Positions 6,128-8,442 of a DNA stretch of 8,442 nucleotides are shown here, piece after piece. The translations under genes were made by a program, and so were the position numbers. The notes beneath the pieces were generated by a model. The model had not been told where the DNA came from and ran no database searches. It worked only from the letters and a program-made list of their open reading frames with translations. Positions within the stretch are counted from its first letter, which is position 1, and each line of letters begins with the position of its first letter. Origin of the DNA: Actinomycetes bacterium (lineage in GTDB: Bacteria > Actinomycetota > Acidimicrobiia > Acidimicrobiales > RAAP-2); contig JANXTQ010000239.1 in assembly GCA_025352305.1 (NCBI GenBank), positions 1 to 8,442 of the forward strand, written 5' to 3'.

Positions 6128-6834
6128 TACTTCACCAGTCCGAGGTAGTAGTGACGCAACTGATCATCCGCCGCGACCGTGGCGGCGTCGGCGGAGGCAA
6201 CCACTTTTCCGAGGTGCAGAACCACAGCATTGTGCGCAATGCGCAAAGCGCTCTTGGCGTTTTGTTCGACCAGAATCACCGTCAAGTGCTGACTGGCGCA
6301 AAGGTCCCGGATCGTTTTCATCAGTTCGGAGGTTACGAGCGGAGCCAGTCCGAGCGACGGTTCGTCGAGTAACAGCACCTTCGGCTTGGCAATGAGCGCT
6401 CGCGCCATCGCGAGCATCTGACGCTCACCCCCTGACAACGTGGCGGCGAACTGTTTGCGCCGATCTCCGAGCACGGGGAACTGTTCGTACTGTTCTGCAG
6501 CCCCGTGCACAAAGTTCACCTTGGCGTAAAGGGCGCCCAACTTTAAATTGTCTTCAACCGTGAATTCGCCAATTACTCCGCGACCTTCGGGCACGTGCCC
6601 GACGCCGAGACGAGCGATGTCTTCGGTTTTCATGCCTTTCAGGTTCACCTCGGTGCTGAATATTTCACCTTCACGGAACTTGACGAGTCCCGAAATAGCA
6701 CGTAGCAGAGTGGTTTTTCCCGCGCCGTTCGCACCCAGGACAGCGGTGATCGACCCGGTCGGCGCAACAAAGCTGACGTCGCTCAGAGCACTGACCGCGC
6801 CGTAACTGACAGAAAGGTGCTGGACCGAGATCAT
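6127..6834 (-). CDS. livF: Branched-chain amino acid ABC transporter ATP-binding protein LivF
   Basis: A 235-residue cytoplasmic ATPase, full length for LivF, one of two that power the transporter. Walker A is GANGAGKTT (34-42), the signature is LSGGERQ (133-139), and Walker B is VLLLDEP (153-159) with Glu158 as catalytic base. The segment VPEGRGV (81-87) and the VEQN sequence (189-192), with Gln191 where most ABC ATPases have the H-loop histidine, are typical of LivF rather than LivG. The ATG overlaps the livG stop in ATGA (6831-6834), and the TAA overlaps the livH start by one base, so it is translationally linked on both sides. A GGGG-containing stretch about 6 bases upstream may serve as ribosome binding site. 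Confidence 0.95.
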   Translation of the reverse strand: MISVQHLSVSYGAVSALSDVSFVAPTGSITAVLGANGAGKTTLLRAISGLVKFREGEIFSTEVNLKGMKTEDIARLGVGHVPEGRGVIGEFTVEDNLKLGALYAKVNFVHGAAEQYEQFPVLGDRRKQFAATLSGGERQMLAMARALIAKPKVLLLDEPSLGLAPLVTSELMKTIRDLCASQHLTVILVEQNAKSALRIAHNAVVLHLGKVVASADAATVAADDQLRHYYLGLVK

Positions 6835-7610
6835 TCGTCGACCCCAAGGTAGGCCGCCAACACGTCCTCGTTCTCTGAAATTTCTTCGGGTGGTCCTGAA
6901 GCAATTACCTGACCAAAGTTCAAGACAACGAGTCGGTCCACCAAGGGCATGACGAAATCCATGTTGTGCTCTACGAGCAGCACGCCCATCTCTGAGCGCA
7001 GCGACTTGATCAGTGCCGCGAACTCGTCGAGTTCATTTTCGTCGAGTCCCGACGCGGGCTCGTCGAGCAAGAGCAGCGTGGGCCTCGACATCAGCGCGCG
7101 CGCTACGGAGACTTTCTTCGCGATGCCGTAGGGGATTGCTGTTGGAAGTTGTCCGGCAAAATTTGCAATGCCGAGTGCGTCGAGACCCGCCAGTGCCTGG
7201 GTTCGCAACTCACGTTCTCGGCGAGCACCAGCAGGAAAACCCATGAAGTCAGTGAAAAAGTTCCCACCACGGCGACTTTGGGCGCCGGCCATCACATTTT
7301 CTAGAACGCTCATGTGATTAAAGAGACCTACTCCCTGCAGGGTGCGCGCGACATTGGCGCGAGCTAACTGGTCGGGGCGCAACGCTTTCTTCTTCGCGCT
7401 CGGGAACTGGACAGTTCCCGAGGTCGGCTTGACAAATCCACAGGCAACGTTAAAGGCCGTTGTTTTACCGGCTCCGTTGGGGCCAATGAGTCCGACGATT
7501 TCGTGCGGAGAGACTTGAAAAGAAACGTCGTTGAGTGCGAGCAGACCGCCGAAGCTCACCGAGACATTTCTCAGTTCGAGACTGGCGGGTGTGGTGCTAT
7601 CGCTGGACAC
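6831..7610 (-). CDS. livG: Branched-chain amino acid ABC transporter ATP-binding protein LivG
   Basis: A 259-residue cytoplasmic ATPase and the first gene of the transporter unit in transcription order. Walker A is GPNGAGKTT (43-51), the Q-loop glutamine is Gln92 in TLQGVGLF, Walker B is LLLLDEP (179-185) with Glu184, and the H-loop is His215 in VEHNMD. The signature region reads IPYGIAKKV (159-167) instead of LSGGQ. LivG proteins commonly have a Y-G form here, so this is a deviation within the family's range. The insertion between Q-loop and signature is typical for LivG. The start is GTG at 7610 with AGGG a few bases upstream, after a 60-base gap from rmlA. I could not find a convincing promoter in that gap. 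The stop TGA overlaps the livF ATG. Confidence 0.93.
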   Translation of the reverse strand: MSSDSTTPASLELRNVSVSFGGLLALNDVSFQVSPHEIVGLIGPNGAGKTTAFNVACGFVKPTSGTVQFPSAKKKALRPDQLARANVARTLQGVGLFNHMSVLENVMAGAQSRRGGNFFTDFMGFPAGARRERELRTQALAGLDALGIANFAGQLPTAIPYGIAKKVSVARALMSRPTLLLLDEPASGLDENELDEFAALIKSLRSEMGVLLVEHNMDFVMPLVDRLVVLNFGQVIASGPPEEISENEDVLAAYLGVDE

Positions 7611-7670
7611 AGAACCCTAAAACTACTCGGCCAACAATTGTCCGGGCTTCATGATCCCAGCGGGTTGTGA

Positions 7671-8442
7671 CTACGCCAACCAGCCGAGATCGGCGGCGAT
7701 CTCTTCAATGTCGCCAATGCGCAGGCCCGAGCGGTGCTGCAGGGTCCGTATTAGCCCCGACGCTTCAAAGAGTGACTCGTGGGTTCCTGTGTCGAGCCAC
7801 GTGGTGGATCGAGCGAGAATCTCAACTTTCAACTGTCCCCGCTCGCGGTAAAGGTTATTGAGGGCAGTGATCTCGAGTTCGCCTCGCTCGGACGGCTTGA
7901 GTTGATGCGCCAGTTCGCTGGCCCGTTCGTCGTAGAAATAAATGCCCGGTACGGCGTAGTGGCTCTTGGGCACTTGCGGTTTCTCCTCGAGCGAAATGAC
8001 GTTTCCTGCTTCGTCGAACTCGACGACGCCGTAGCTCGTTGGATCGGCGACCTGGTAAGCGAAAATGAGCGCACCCTCAATATTGGAGTTGCGCTGGAGC
8101 TGCGAACCGAGTCCCGGACCGTAAAAGAGATTGTCTCCGAGGATCAAGGCGCACTTTTGACCGGCCAGAAACGACTCTCCAATAATCAATGCTTCGGCGA
8201 GACCGCCGGGGTGGTGCTGGGTGGCGTAGGTAAGCGACAGTCCGAACGCGGAGCCGTCGCCCAGTAGTCGTTTAAAACTTTCCTGATCATGTTCCGTCGT
8301 GATGATGAGGATTTCTCGGATACCCGCCAACATCAACGTGCTGAGCGGGTAGTAGATCATGGGCTTGTCGTAAATCGGCAGCAACTGCTTCGAGACGGCA
8401 CGAGTAACGGGGTAGAGCCGTGTTCCGGCACCACCGGCTAAG
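7671..8442 (-). CDS. rmlA: Glucose-1-phosphate thymidylyltransferase, 5' end outside the window
   Basis: This enzyme makes dTDP-glucose from glucose-1-phosphate and dTTP, the first step of dTDP-rhamnose synthesis for cell-surface polysaccharide. The frame is open through the window edge, and 256 residues are visible starting at [20 protein letters not shown], the nucleotide-binding signature; only about the first five residues should be missing. Other hallmarks are [33 protein letters not shown] with the metal-binding Asp, EEKP, and [14 protein letters not shown] inside the signature at 8384 is not the start. The protein ends at [11 protein letters not shown] with TAG at 7671-7673. Long-form enzymes continue about 30 more residues after the equivalent EEIA..xGW helix, so the C-terminus is short. 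The 15 codons after the TAG do not resemble the missing tail. Other rml genes, if present, would lie beyond the right edge. Confidence 0.93.
   Translation of the reverse strand, partial: LAGGAGTRLYPVTRAVSKQLLPIYDKPMIYYPLSTLMLAGIREILIITTEHDQESFKRLLGDGSAFGLSLTYATQHHPGGLAEALIIGESFLAGQKCALILGDNLFYGPGLGSQLQRNSNIEGALIFAYQVADPTSYGVVEFDEAGNVISLEEKPQVPKSHYAVPGIYFYDERASELAHQLKPSERGELEITALNNLYRERGQLKVEILARSTTWLDTGTHESLFEASGLIRTLQHRSGLRIGDIEEIAADLGWLA

Noticed and set aside
6030..6395. 121-codon plus-strand open frame across the livF/livH junction
   Set aside because: It is antisense to two recognised genes, with an arginine-rich low-information translation and no supporting site.
7779..8267. 162-codon open frame on the plus strand
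   Set aside because: It lies fully antisense to rmlA, whose protein is strongly conserved, and its translation has no recognisable domain.

Overview
The window most resembles a stretch of actinobacterial chromosome. GC is moderately high, intergenic gaps are short, and the transporter proteins look like those of Acidimicrobiia and related aquatic Actinomycetota. That placement rests on remembered protein resemblance, not a search, so it is tentative. I see no insertion sequences, tRNA or rRNA genes, CRISPR arrays or phage genes.

Left part, plus strand (1-1930): the 3' end of an AIM24-family gene, then a closely spaced pair. The pair is a crotonase-fold protein with the active-site pattern of a delta3,delta2-enoyl-CoA isomerase and a dienelactone hydrolase-family alpha/beta hydrolase. 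Bases 1931-2172 separate this block from a convergent minus-strand gene for a small stand-alone ParB/sulfiredoxin-like protein (2173-2547). A very strong hairpin terminator lies just upstream of that gene, at 2617-2654.

Right part, minus strand (2670-7610): a complete branched-chain amino acid type (LIV/HAAT) ABC transporter locus. In transcription order it is livG, livF, livH, livM and a periplasmic-type substrate-binding protein. The first four genes are stitched together by 1- or 4-base start/stop overlaps. The binding-protein gene comes last, after a 105-base gap that holds a plausible promoter of its own and a strong Shine-Dalgarno sequence, and it is followed by the terminator. This suggests separate, probably higher, expression of the binding protein. 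Its signal peptide has a signal peptidase I-type end and no lipobox cysteine.

The main anomaly is in livH. The 299-codon frame from 6127 to 5228 is intact except for one in-frame TAG at 5735-5737 (codon 131). The protein is recognisable on both sides in the same frame. TAG is a genuine stop for neighbouring genes, including a tandem TAG TAG after the AIM24 gene. A recent nonsense mutation or a base error is therefore much more likely than codon reassignment. If real, it cuts the permease before the loop that contacts the ATPases.

At the right edge (7671-8442, minus strand) is a 5'-truncated glucose-1-phosphate thymidylyltransferase (rmlA), with a C-terminus about 30 residues shorter than the usual long form. 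I did not find a new multi-gene system. The leads worth following are the livH amber codon, the separately driven binding protein, and the small ParB-like protein.
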